Below are positions 34,761 through 43,899 of a DNA stretch of 64,000 bases, in pieces. The position numbers and the translations under genes are program-made. The stretch lies in assembly GCF_040834005.1 (NCBI RefSeq), contig NZ_CP162129.1, positions 2,876,001 through 2,940,000 on the forward strand, read 5' to 3'. Under the pieces are notes generated by a model. It worked only from the letters and a program-made list of their open reading frames with translations, searched no databases and was not told where the DNA came from. The first letter of the stretch is position 1, and the number at the start of each line of letters is the position of its first letter. This DNA comes from Paenibacillus sp. PL2-23 (GTDB lineage: Bacteria; Bacillota; Bacilli; Paenibacillales; Paenibacillaceae).

Positions 34761-35861
34761 ATGGAAATCAGATTGTATAAGCTAAATGATGAAACGCTTG
34801 GTGTTAGGCTTGTTCGTTTCAATCGAGATGATGTGCTTCGTATTAAAGCCATACAAGGACATCGGTGGGTACCTGCAGAGCGTATATGGACGCTGCCTTA
34901 TACACTTGATGTGGTTCAACGATTAATCGATGCATATCCCCATTATGCTTTCGTGCCTGACGCTGCCCTTCAAGAGGAATGTTATTTGTTCAGTGAACGG
35001 AAGGCCAGACTGGGCAAAGCCGCTCTGATCTGGAGCCCAGAGGATGAGAGGAAGCTGCGAGATCAGCTTAAACTGCGAGGATACAGCGCCAGGACGATAC
35101 GAGTGTATGCCGGTCATGTGAAGAGATATCATACCTTCACCATGACGCAATTGGGGACAACCGAGTGGGGAGCTAGCGTTATTCAGCCTTACCTGCTGCA
35201 GTTGCTTGATTCACAATTTTCTCATGCTTATGTGAACCAAGCAATCAGCGCGATTAAATTTTATAAGGAAAAAGTGCTTCAGATCAAGGACGATACAAAA
35301 TTCGTTCGACCCAAAAAAGAAAAAAAGCTGCCACAAATTCTTTCACTGACTGAAGTGAAATGCCTGCTGCAAGCCTTGAACAACGAAAAGCACATCGCAT
35401 TACTTGCGCTGACTTACTCCTCAGGTCTACGGGTAGGAGAGGTCGTGCGCTTGAGACTGGACGATGTTGATATCGGCAGGCGCTCGCTGCGAATCAAACA
35501 AGCCAAGGGACGCAAGGATCGGTATACCTTGCTATCCGATCAAGCCTTCCATCTGGTTCAGGTGTACGTCAAGACCTATTCACCCCAGACATGGCTCTTC
35601 CCCGGCCAAGATCCCAATAGTCATCTCACAGAACGGTCCGCGCAGAGGCTGTTCGAACGAGCTTTGGAAGCATCCGGCATCAACAAAAAAGTGAGTATAC
35701 ACAGCCTTCGCCACTCCTTCGCCACTCACTTGCTGGAAAGCGGCGTAGATCTCCGCTACATCCAAGAGCTCCTCGGCCACCAAAGCCCCCGCACAACCCA
35801 GATCTATACCCACGTCACATCAAAGGACCTCCGCCGCATTCGAAGTCCTTTGGATAGTTAA
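34761..35861 (+). CDS. Tyrosine recombinase, probable cassette integrase
   Basis: The 366-residue protein shows the full catalytic set: R224 (SSGLRVGE), K249/K252 (AKGRKDR), H314-SL-R317, H340 (LLGHQ) and nucleophile Y349 (QIYTHV). The core-binding SAM-like domain is at about 92-180. The end IRSPLD resembles integron integrases (VRSPLD) and related recombinases, but the spacing K249-H314 leaves no room for the extra helix that IntI proteins carry between these motifs. Residues 1-60 form a separate domain with G-x-R-W-x6-W-x-x-P, faintly like HARP/annealing domains. It is transcribed toward the array, the reverse of classical intI. RBS: AGGAGGTAGCAGGAA region before ATG 34761. Confidence 0.88.
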   Translation: MEIRLYKLNDETLGVRLVRFNRDDVLRIKAIQGHRWVPAERIWTLPYTLDVVQRLIDAYPHYAFVPDAALQEECYLFSERKARLGKAALIWSPEDERKLRDQLKLRGYSARTIRVYAGHVKRYHTFTMTQLGTTEWGASVIQPYLLQLLDSQFSHAYVNQAISAIKFYKEKVLQIKDDTKFVRPKKEKKLPQILSLTEVKCLLQALNNEKHIALLALTYSSGLRVGEVVRLRLDDVDIGRRSLRIKQAKGRKDRYTLLSDQAFHLVQVYVKTYSPQTWLFPGQDPNSHLTERSAQRLFERALEASGINKKVSIHSLRHSFATHLLESGVDLRYIQELLGHQSPRTTQIYTHVTSKDLRRIRSPLDS

Positions 35862-36115
35862 TGGGATGCGTAAGGGAAGAGATCTTGGAGATATAGGAAG
35901 AAGGTAGGGAAGAGATCAGGGAAGAGATCTTGTAAGAGATTTAGGAGATCTGATCAAGTTGGCTTTGTTGGCGTGCAGGTTGGGTTGTGAGAGGGATTAG
36001 CTAACGTTGGTTGGTGGTCGGCATCGGATGGATTAGCGTCGAATTATTGCAATTAACACGAACAACAGAAACACCACACCCAGAACAACTTAACCAAAAG
36101 TACAGCAATAAAAAC
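35862..36115 (+). promoter_or_regulatory. Leader region with three direct repeats, candidate attI
   Basis: No credible gene is present. GGGAAGAGATC occurs three times, at 35874-35884, 35907-35917 and 35919-35929, with a degenerate fourth copy at about 35934. The first cassette core site GTTATGT starts at 36116. Classical attI sites also carry direct repeats that bind the integrase, so this is the expected place for attI. The assignment is positional. Confidence 0.45.
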
Positions 36116-36746
36116 GTTATGTGTCATTGCCTTGATCAAAGAAGTACAACCCATCAGGAATCTAGAACATGTAAAAGTCCTTCTGATGTGAATCGATGAA
36201 GAGTATACAAGGACTATTATCATGATCTGTCTGGATTCCTGACCGAAATCGTGTACGACTTGACCTAACCTAGCTTTCAATAGGAAACCCGTACAGGGCG
36301 TATTAAGGGATCATCCGAAAAAATGACGTAAAGGGCAAAACTGAAATGCGATTGTACAAGGCGGAAGTTACTTTTCCGCCCTAGCAACAATCAGCATTTC
36401 TGCCCATTTACATCTCCCTGGTAACCGCATCGGATGAACCCTTAAGCCCTGTACAAACCCTATTGAATGACTAGAAAGCGTTAGGTCAAGATCGTAAAAC
36501 ACGATTTCTTGGGTTAACTCGGAGAAGAGGCAACGACACATAACACCAGATTCACGCTGCGTCGCCTGTCGGCTCCTTGGTCCGGCCGGAGTATAGGAAG
36601 AGGATACGAAGATGATAATTCAGTAGCAGGGAAGCACATTCAGCCGGACAATCCTGCACAGGCTAAGTCCTTCGGACCCGGCAAGTCGATCGCTGCGCTT
36701 GATCGACAGGGCAGCTTAAGCCAGTGAGGATTCGCGAATCCCAAAC
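36116..36746 (+). repeat. Non-coding structured cassette, copy 1
   Basis: The body is 36116-36537. Ends GTTATGTGTCATTGCC and GGCAACGACACATAAC pair (one A/C mismatch). Inside, AACCCA (36148) pairs with TGGGTT (36510), enclosing two hairpins: TCAGGAATC/GATTCCTGA (36154/36234) and a very long one opened by GAAATCGTG (36245) and CACGATTTC (36500), whose arms also include GACCTAACC/GTTAGGTC and GTACAGGGC/GCCCTGTAC. There is no ORF with a ribosome-binding site. It may be a structured RNA or single-stranded DNA element. Confidence 0.8.
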
Positions 36747-36753
36747 GTTATGT
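36538..36753 (+). other. attC-like site 1 (long type)
   Basis: R'' ACATAAC (36538), L'' GATTCACGC, L' GCGAATC, R' GTTATGT (36747). The 216-bp variable region contains GGTCCGGC/GCCGGAC and TCGATCG/CGATCGA-type hairpins. Confidence 0.8.
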
Positions 36754-37363
36754 GTCATTGCCTTGGTCAAAGAAGTAGAACCCATCAGGAATCTAGATCA
36801 TATATAAGTCCTTTTGAGGTGACTCGATGAAGAGTATTCAAGGACTATTATCATGATCTGTCTGGATTCCTGACCGAAATCGTGTACGACTTGACCTAAC
36901 CTAGCTTTCAATAGGAAACCCGTACAGGGCGTAGGAAGGGATCATCCGAAAAAATGACGTAAAGGGCAAAACTGAAATGCGATTGTACAAGGCGGAAGTT
37001 ACTGTTTCGCCCTAGCAACAATCAGCATTTCTGCCCCTTTACATCTCCCTGGTAACCCTTAAGCCCTGTACAAACCCTATTGAAAGACTAGAAAGCGTTA
37101 GGTCAAGATCGTAAAACACGATTTCTTGGGCTAACTCGGAGAAGAGGCAACGACACATAACACCAGATTCACGCTGCGTCGCCTGTCGGCTCCTTGGTCC
37201 GGCCGGAGTATAGGAAGAAGATTCAATGAAGATAACTCAGTAGCAGGGAAGCACATTCAGCCGGACAATCCTGCACAGGCTAAGTCCTTCGGACCCGGCA
37301 AGTCGATCGCTACGCTTGATCGAAAGGGCAGCTTAAGCCAGTGAGGATTCGTGAATCCCAAAC
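36747..37363 (+). repeat. Non-coding structured cassette, copy 2
   Basis: Same structure and end type as copy 1 (GTTATGTGTCATTGCC with GGCAACGACACATAAC). It is about 15 bases shorter, lacking the CGCATCGGATGA segment near 37050. Confidence 0.8.
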
Positions 37364-37370
37364 GTTATAT
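37155..37370 (+). other. attC-like site 2 (long type)
   Basis: R'' ACATAAC at 37155, R' GTTATAT at 37364. The L pair is GATTCACG / CGTGAATC. Confidence 0.8.
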
Positions 37371-37995
37371 GACATTAACCTGGTTACAATGAAGTAAAAA
37401 CCCATCAGGAATCTAAATCATGTATAAGTCCTTTTGAGGTGATTCGGTGAAGAGTATGCAAGGACTAATCATGATCTGGCCGGATTCCTGACCGAAATCG
37501 TGTACGACTTGACCTAACCTAGCTTTCAATAGGAACCCCGTACAAGGCGTAATAAGGGATCATCCGAAAAAATGACGTAAAGGGCAAAAACGAAATGCGA
37601 TTGTATAAAGAGCGGAAGTTAGTTTCCACCCTAGCTACAATCCGCATTTCTGCCCATTCACGTCTCCCTAGTAACCCATCGGATGAACCCTTTAGCCCTG
37701 TACAAACCTATTGAAAGACTAGAAAACCGTTAGGTCAAGATCGTAAACACGATTTCTTGGGTTGATTCGGAGAAGGGTTAACGTCATATAACACCAGCTT
37801 CACGCTGCGTCGCCTGTCGGCTCCTTGGTCCGGCCGAAGCATAGGAAGACAATTCAATGAAGATAACTCAGTTTGCAGGGAAGCATATTCAGCCGGACAA
37901 TCCTGCATTGGCTAAGTCCTTCGGACCCGGCAAGTCGATCGCTGCGCTTGATCAACAGGGCAGCTTAAGCCAGTGAGGATTCGCGAATCCCAAAC
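37364..37995 (+). repeat. Non-coding structured cassette, copy 3
   Basis: Second end type: GTTATATGACATTAACC pairs with GGTTAACGTCATATAAC. All changes from copy 1 in the terminal stem are compensated on the other side. The body is almost identical to copies 4 and 9. Confidence 0.8.
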
Positions 37996-38002
37996 GTTAT
38001 AT
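37786..38002 (+). other. attC-like site 3 (long type)
   Basis: R'' ATATAAC at 37786, R' GTTATAT at 37996. Confidence 0.8.
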
Positions 38003-38626
38003 GACATTAACCTGGTTACAATGAAGTAAAAACCCATCAGGAATCTAAATCATGTATAAGTCCTTTTGAGGTGATTCGGTGAAGAGTATGCAAGGACTAA
38101 TCATGATCTGGCCGGATTCCTGACCGAAATCGTGTACGACTTGACCTAACCTAGCTTTCAATAGGAACCCCGTACAAGGCGTAATAAGGGATCATCCGAA
38201 AAAATGACGTAAAGGGCAAAAACGAAATGCGATTGTATAAAGAGCGGAAGTTAGTTTCCACCCTAGCAACAATCAGCATTTCTGCCCATTCACGTCTCCC
38301 TAGTAACCCATCGGATGAACCCTTTAGCCCTGTACAAACCTATTGAAAGACTAGAAAACCGTTAGGTCAAGATCGTAAACACGATTTCTTGGGTTGATTC
38401 GGAGAAGGGTTAACGTCATATAACACCAGATTCACGCTGCGTCGACTGTCGGCTCCTTGGTCCGGCCGGAGTATAGGAAGTGGATTCAATGAAGATAACT
38501 CAGTAGCAGGGAAGTGTAATCGGCCGGACAATCCTGCACTGGCTAAGTCCTTCGGACCCGGCAAGTCGATCGCTTCGCTTGATCGACAGGGCAGCTTAAG
38601 CCAGTGAGGATTCGCGAATCCCAAAC
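37996..38626 (+). repeat. Non-coding structured cassette, copy 4
   Basis: End type as copy 3. Nearly identical to copy 3 through the body, so this looks like a recent tandem duplication or repeated insertion. The attC parts differ more. Confidence 0.8.
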
Positions 38627-38633
38627 GTTATCT
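38418..38633 (+). other. attC-like site 4 (long type)
   Basis: R'' ATATAAC at 38418, R' GTTATCT at 38627. Confidence 0.8.
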
Positions 38634-39256
38634 GATATTGACCTGATCAAAGAAGTAAAAACCCATCAGGAATCTAGAACATGTATAAGTCCTTTGAGGT
38701 AATTCGATGAAGTGTATGCAAGGACTATATTATGATCTATTGGATTCCTGACCGAAATCGTGTACGACTTGACCTAACCTAGCTTTCAATAGGAAACATG
38801 TACAGGGCGTATTAAGGGATCATCCGAAAAAATGATGTAAAGGGCAAAACCGAAATGCGATTGTACAAGGCGGAAGTTACTGTTCCGCCCTAGCAACAAT
38901 CAGCATTTCTGCCTCTTTACATCTCCCTGGTAACCGCATCGGATGAACCCTTAAGCCCTGTACAAACCCTATTGAATGACTAGAAAGCGTTAGGTCAAGA
39001 TCGTAAACACGATTTCTTGGGTTAACTCGAAGAAGGGTCAACATCAGATAACACCAGATTCACGCTGCGTCGCCTGTCGGCTCCTTGGTCCGGCCGAAGC
39101 ATAGGAAGAGGATTCAATGAAGATAACTCAGTTTGCAGGGAAGCACATTCAGCCGGACAATCCTGCACAGGCTAAGTCCTTCGGACCCGGCAAGTCGATC
39201 GCTGCGCTTGATCGACAGGGCAGCTTAAGCCAGTGAGGATTCGCGAATCCCAGAAC
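38627..39256 (+). repeat. Non-coding structured cassette, copy 5
   Basis: Third end type: GTTATCTGATATTGACC pairs with GGTCAACATCAGATAAC, again compensated. The internal three-way structure is kept. Confidence 0.8.
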
Positions 39257-39263
39257 GTTATGT
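39046..39263 (+). other. attC-like site 5 (long type)
   Basis: R'' AGATAAC at 39046, R' GTTATGT at 39257. Confidence 0.8.
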
Positions 39264-39301
39264 GAAATAGTTGTAATAGGGATGAGGGGAGATGGAGATC
39301 T

Positions 39302-39868
39302 ATGAATAATAACAGTCAAAAGAATAAAGAAGCTAAACAATCTCCGGCTTCATCAGGTTTTTTTATAGCTGCATGGTTATGGGTTGTAGGAATGACCTTT
39401 TTTTATCTTCCAATTTATTATGGAGAAATCCCACATGCTATAAGTATTATCTTTAAGGTTATTGGTTGGATAGCTCTTATTTTCGGTGTTTTAGGTATGA
39501 TGATAGAGACATCGAAGGTTTTAAAGCACGAAGCTTTTAGTTACTGGGGCGCTAGTCTCGCATTCTTTATACCACTTTTACTTTTGCATTTATTTCAAAT
39601 CAAATACGTAAGTAACATCACTGTTATTAATATTATTAAATCATTAAATGTAATTTTGTTTCTTGTTGGATCGGGGATATTCTTATATGGAATATCATAT
39701 TTCTTTAATAAACCAAGTGAATCGACAAATGAAAAAAATACAACTATCGCAAAGCAGGAGAATAAAAAAAGTAAAGTTGAAACCACAGTTACAATATTTA
39801 TTGTCTTGATTTCTATAATTACGGCAATCATTCAGTTAACAACTGAAATAATAAAGATTCGTGGGTAG
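39302..39868 (+). CDS. Cassette 6: hypothetical membrane protein
   Basis: This 188-residue AT-rich gene has four hydrophobic segments in the first two-thirds, a lysine/asparagine-rich loop (about 135-155) and a last hydrophobic helix near the C-terminus. It starts with ATG 39302 (GATGGAGATCT upstream), 45 bases after the cassette core site, and ends 23 bases before R''. This tight fit is typical for a gene cassette. No family recognised. Its base composition differs sharply from the chromosome to the left. Confidence 0.75.
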   Translation: MNNNSQKNKEAKQSPASSGFFIAAWLWVVGMTFFYLPIYYGEIPHAISIIFKVIGWIALIFGVLGMMIETSKVLKHEAFSYWGASLAFFIPLLLLHLFQIKYVSNITVINIIKSLNVILFLVGSGIFLYGISYFFNKPSESTNEKNTTIAKQENKKSKVETTVTIFIVLISIITAIIQLTTEIIKIRG

Positions 39869-39890
39869 ACTCGATGAAGACAACTACTTC

Positions 39891-40009
39891 ACATAACACC
39901 ATATTCACACATCGGGCTGGCGCCCTCGGTCCCAGAAGCGGCTTCAGGAAGTGTTTGCTGTGGACACACCCGACTTCGTCGGGCGTCGTGAATATACGAA
40001 ACGTTATAT
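39891..40009 (+). other. attC-like site 6 (short type)
   Basis: R'' ACATAAC, L'' ATATTCAC, central hairpin with CGGGC...GCCC and CCCGAC-TTCG-GTCGGG, L' GTGAATAT, R' GTTATAT (40003). It is 119 bp, within the normal attC range. The cassette is 39257-40002. Confidence 0.85.
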
Positions 40010-40636
40010 GACATTAACCTGGTACAATGAAGTAAAAACCCATCAGGAATCTAAATCATGTATAAGTCCTTTTGAGGTGATTCGATGAAGAGTATGCAAG
40101 GACTAATCATGATCTGGCCGGATTCCTGACCGAAATCGTGTACGACTTGACCTAACCTAGCTTTCAATAGGAAACCCGTACAGGGCGTAGGAAGGGATCA
40201 TCCGAAAAATGACGTAAAGGGCAAAAACGAAATGCAATTGTATAAAGAGCGGAAGTTAGTTTCCGCCTTAGCTACAATCAGCATTTCTGCCCATTTACGT
40301 CTCCCTGGTAACCCCCCATCGGATGAACCCTTAAGCCCTGTACAAACCCTATTGAAAGACTAGAAAACCGTTAGGTCAAGATCATAAACACGATTTCTTG
40401 GGTTGATTCGGAGAAGGGTTAACGTCATATAACACCAGATTCACGCTGCGTCGCCTGTCGGCTCCTTGGTCCGGCCGAAGTATAGGAAGAGGATTCAATG
40501 AAGATAACTCAGTAGCAGGGAAGCACATTCAGCCGGACAATCCTGCACTAGCTAAGTCCTTCGGACCCGGCAAGTCGATCGCTGCGCTTGATCGACAGGG
40601 CAGCTTAAGCCAGTGAGGAATCGCGAATCCCAGAAC
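40003..40636 (+). repeat. Non-coding structured cassette, copy 6 (cassette 7)
   Basis: End type GTTATATGACATTAACC / GGTTAACGTCATATAAC. Arm changes such as CGTACAGGGC versus CGTACAAGGC distinguish it from copies 3 and 4. Confidence 0.8.
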
Positions 40637-40643
40637 GTTATGT
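40427..40643 (+). other. attC-like site 7 (long type)
   Basis: R'' ATATAAC at 40427, R' GTTATGT at 40637. Confidence 0.8.
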
Positions 40644-41241
40644 GTCATTGCCTTGATCAAAGAAGTAGAACCCATCAGGAATACCGATCATGTAGAAGTC
40701 CTTCTGAGGTAATTCGCTGAAGAGTATGCAAGGACTATTATCATGATCTGTCTGGATTCCTGACCGAAATCGTGTACGACTTGACCTAACCTAGCTTTCA
40801 ATAGGAAACCCGTACAGGGCATTATAAGGGATCATCCGAAAAAATGACGTAAAGGGCAAAACCGAAATGCGATTGTACAAAGCGGAAGTTACTGTTCTGC
40901 CCTAGCAACAATCAGCATTTCTGCCCCCTTTACATCTCCCTGGTAACCCCATCGGATGAACCCTTAAGCCCTGTACAAAGCCTATTGAAAGACTAGAAAG
41001 CGTTAGGTCAAGATCGTAAAACACGATTTCTTGGGTTAACTCGAGGAAGAGGCAACGACACATAACACCAGATTCACGCTGCGTCGCCTGTCGGCTCCTT
41101 GGTCCGGCCGAAGCATAGGAAGAGGATTCAATGAAGATAACTCAGTTTGCAGGGAAGCACATTCAGCCGGACAATCCTCACTGACTCAGTCCTTCAGACC
41201 CGGCTTCGCCTTGAGCCAGTGAGGATTCGTGAATCCCAAAC
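40637..41241 (+). repeat. Non-coding structured cassette, copy 7 (cassette 8)
   Basis: End type as copy 1. Its attC has lost about 28 bases of the TCGATCGCTGCGCTTGATCGA hairpin. Confidence 0.8.
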
Positions 41242-41248
41242 GTTATAT
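41060..41248 (+). other. attC-like site 8 (long type, internally deleted)
   Basis: R'' ACATAAC at 41060, R' GTTATAT at 41242. It is 189 bp because one internal hairpin is missing. Confidence 0.8.
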
Positions 41249-41873
41249 GACATTAACCTGGTTACAATGAAGTAAAAACCCATCAGGAATCTAAATCATG
41301 TATAAGTCCTTTTGAGGTGATTCGGTGAAGAGTATGCAAGGACTAATCATGATCTGGCCGGATTCCTGACCGAAATCGTGTACGACTTGACCTAACCTAG
41401 CTTTCAATAGGACCCCCGTACAAGGCGTAATAAGGGATCATCCGAAAAAATGACGTAAAGGGCAAAAACGAAATGCGATTGTATAAAGAGCGGAAGTTAG
41501 TTTCCACCCTAGCTACAATCCGCATTTCTGCCCATTCACGTCTCCCTAGTAACCCATCGGATGAACCCTTTAGCCCTGTACAAACCTATTGAAAGACTAG
41601 AAAACCGTTAGGTCAAGATCGTAAACACGATTTCTTGGGTTGATTCGGAGAAGGGTTAACGTCATATAACACCAGATTCACGCTGCGTCGCCTGTCGGCT
41701 CCTTGGTCCGGCCGAAGCATAGGAAGAGAATTCAATGAAGATAACTCAGTTTGCAGGGAAGCATATTCAGCCGGACAATCCTACACTGGCTAAGTCCTTC
41801 GGACCCGGCAAGTCGATCGCTGCGCTTGATCGACAGGGCAGCTTAAGCCAGTGAGGATTCGCGAATCCCAAAC
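41242..41873 (+). repeat. Non-coding structured cassette, copy 8 (cassette 9)
   Basis: End type as copy 3, and the body is nearly identical to copies 3 and 4 although it is not adjacent to them. Confidence 0.8.
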
Positions 41874-41880
41874 GTTATGT
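41664..41880 (+). other. attC-like site 9 (long type)
   Basis: R'' ATATAAC at 41664, R' GTTATGT at 41874. Confidence 0.8.
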
Positions 41881-42503
41881 GTCATTGCCGTGATCAAAGA
41901 AGTAGAACCCATCAGGAATACCGATCATGTATAAGTCCTTCTGAGGTGATTCGATGAAGTGTATGCAAGGACTATATTATGATCTGTCTGGATTCCTGAC
42001 CGAAATCGTGTACGACTTGACCTAACCTAGCTTTCAATAGGAAACCCGTACAGGGCGTATTAAGGGATCATCCGAAAAAATGATGTAAAGGGCAAAACCG
42101 AAATGCGATTGTACAAGGCGGAAGTTACTGTTCCGCCCTAGCAACAATCAGCATTTCTGCCCCTTTACATCTCCCTGGTAACCGCATCGGATGAACCCTT
42201 AAGCCCTGTACAAACCTATTGAAAGACTAGAAAACCGTTAGGTCAAGATCGTAAACACGATTTCTTGGGTTAACTCGAAGAAGGGTCAACATCAGATAAC
42301 ACCAGATTCACGCTGCGTCGCCTGTCGGCTCCTGGGTCCGGCCGGAGTATAGGAAGAGGATTCGAAGAGGATAACTCAGTAGCAGGGAAGCGTAATCAGC
42401 CGGACAATCCTGCACTGGCTAAGTCCTTCGGACCCGGCAAGTCGATCGCTTCGCTTGATCGACAGGGCTGCTTAAGCCAGTGAGGATTCGTGAATCCCAG
42501 AAC
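41874..42503 (+). repeat. Non-coding structured cassette, copy 9 (cassette 10), chimeric ends
   Basis: It starts with the first end type (GTTATGTGTCATTGCC) but finishes with the third (GGTCAACATCAGATAAC), so the terminal stem is mismatched. It is the only non-coding copy whose ends disagree; probably a recombinant between two copies. Confidence 0.78.
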
Positions 42504-42510
42504 GTTATCT
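42294..42510 (+). other. attC-like site 10 (long type)
   Basis: R'' AGATAAC at 42294, R' GTTATCT at 42504. Confidence 0.8.
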
Positions 42511-43134
42511 GATATTGACCTGATCAAAGAAGTAAAAACCCATCAGGAATACCGATCATGTATAAGTCCTTCTGAGGTGATTCGATGAAGTGTATGCAAG
42601 GACTATATTATGATCTGTCCGGATTCCTGACCGAAATCGTGTACGACTTGACCTAACCTAGCTTTCAATAGGAAACCCGTACAGGGCGTATTAAGGGATC
42701 ATCCGAAAAAATGATGTAAAGGGCAAAACCGAAATGCGATTGTACAAGGCGGAAGTTACTGTCCACCCTAGCAACAATCAGCATTTCTGCCCCTTTACAT
42801 CTCCCTGGTAACCCTATCGGATGAACCCTTAAGCCCTGTACAAACCCTATTGAAAGACTAGAAAACACTTAGGTCAAGATCGTAAACACGATTTCTTGGG
42901 TTAACTCGAAGAAGGGTCAACATCAGATAACACCAGATTCACGCTGCGTCGCCTGTCGGCTCCTTGGTCCGGCCGGAGTATTGGAAGAGGACTCGATGAA
43001 GATAATTCAGATTGCAGGGAAGCGTAATCAGCCGGACAATCCTGCACTGGCTAAGTCCTTCGGACCCGGCAAGTCGATCGCTGCGCTTGATCGAAAGGGC
43101 AGCTTAAGCCAGTGAGGATTCGCGAATCCCAAAC
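42504..43134 (+). repeat. Non-coding structured cassette, copy 10 (cassette 11)
   Basis: End type as copy 5 (GTTATCTGATATTGACC / GGTCAACATCAGATAAC). Last of the non-coding series. Confidence 0.8.
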
Positions 43135-43141
43135 GTTAACT
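42925..43141 (+). other. attC-like site 11 (long type)
   Basis: R'' AGATAAC at 42925, R' GTTAACT at 43135. Confidence 0.8.
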
Positions 43142-43181
43142 GAAATTCCTGTATGACTTAATTAGACAAGGGGATACGAAG

Positions 43182-43778
43182 ATGCCCTACACAAAGGCGG
43201 TTATTACTGATCCATATTACGATAAGCCAATTTGGATTACAGGCGAAGTTACTCGAAAGGAATTCTTGTGTCTCTCAGCAGAGTCCAGCAGCCATGATGT
43301 AGAATTGTTCCTAACTCATCTTTTTGGCTACATGGATATTAATGTTGAGCAATCGTTGCTGTTATCCTTTAATGAATTGTTTGAGCAAGATTATATAGCA
43401 CTTTCGGGTGGAGTTGCTTTCTTTGCTGACGAGAATAACTATATTTTGCCGAGTTGCTGTTGCGGGCTTGAAGATTATTCAAATGCAATTGATTCAATTA
43501 TTAATAAACAAAGCCCGTGGATGGGACATGATCCCGCACCGGGATTAACCTACAATAATAACCAAGTGTACGTATGGCCAGATGATCCAGAATCGTCTAT
43601 TAGTAATAAGTATTTTATTGAATTCTCATACCAAGAACTGAAAGAGAATCTTGAAAAAACCTCAAAAGAAATTAAAGGATTTATTGAAGGACCATTGTAT
43701 TGTTGGATCGTTAAAGAAAATAGTGAAATTGCTAATACAATGAGAGCAAAAATGAAAAAATGGTTGTTGAATGAATAA
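43182..43778 (+). CDS. Cassette 12: hypothetical soluble protein
   Basis: This 198-residue acidic protein has a CCCGLEDYSNAID segment in the middle, a GPLYCWIV strand near the end and no signal or membrane helix. ATG 43182 follows GGGGATACGAAG, 47 bases after core site GTTAACT. It ends 33 bases before R'' AGTTAAC. The family is not recognised. The shape (small, acidic, mixed alpha/beta) would fit an immunity-type protein, but nothing in the sequence proves that. Confidence 0.7.
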   Translation: MPYTKAVITDPYYDKPIWITGEVTRKEFLCLSAESSSHDVELFLTHLFGYMDINVEQSLLLSFNELFEQDYIALSGGVAFFADENNYILPSCCCGLEDYSNAIDSIINKQSPWMGHDPAPGLTYNNNQVYVWPDDPESSISNKYFIEFSYQELKENLEKTSKEIKGFIEGPLYCWIVKENSEIANTMRAKMKKWLLNE

Positions 43779-43899
43779 TCTTGAAAGTAAATCAAGGATG
43801 CCAGGAACTTCAGTTAACACCATATTCTATCAAGCCCCCTAATTAAGTTGGAGAATACCTAGGGAAATAAGGTACCATTTAGATAGGGGGCTGGAGGAA

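Noticed and set aside
36011-36199. 62-codon frame spanning the first cassette junction
   Set aside because: It crosses the core site, has no family match and no plausible ribosome-binding site.
38367-38624. 85-codon minus-strand frame in an attC (similar frames in other copies)
   Set aside because: The frame covers the folded attC hairpin, is shortened or broken in other copies and lacks a ribosome-binding site.
36116-43134. CRISPR array
   Set aside because: The repeated unit is about 600 bp, without short repeats and unique spacers, and no cas gene is present.
36116-43134. Retron, HEARO/omega RNA or group II intron
   Set aside because: No reverse transcriptase, IscB/TnpB or intron domain V was found in the window, and the unit ends fit recombination core sites instead.
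36116-43134. MITE-like copies of a DDE transposon
   Set aside because: The terminal repeats change in step with the neighbouring attC boxes and no target duplications flank the units; self-matching R boxes fit cassettes better.
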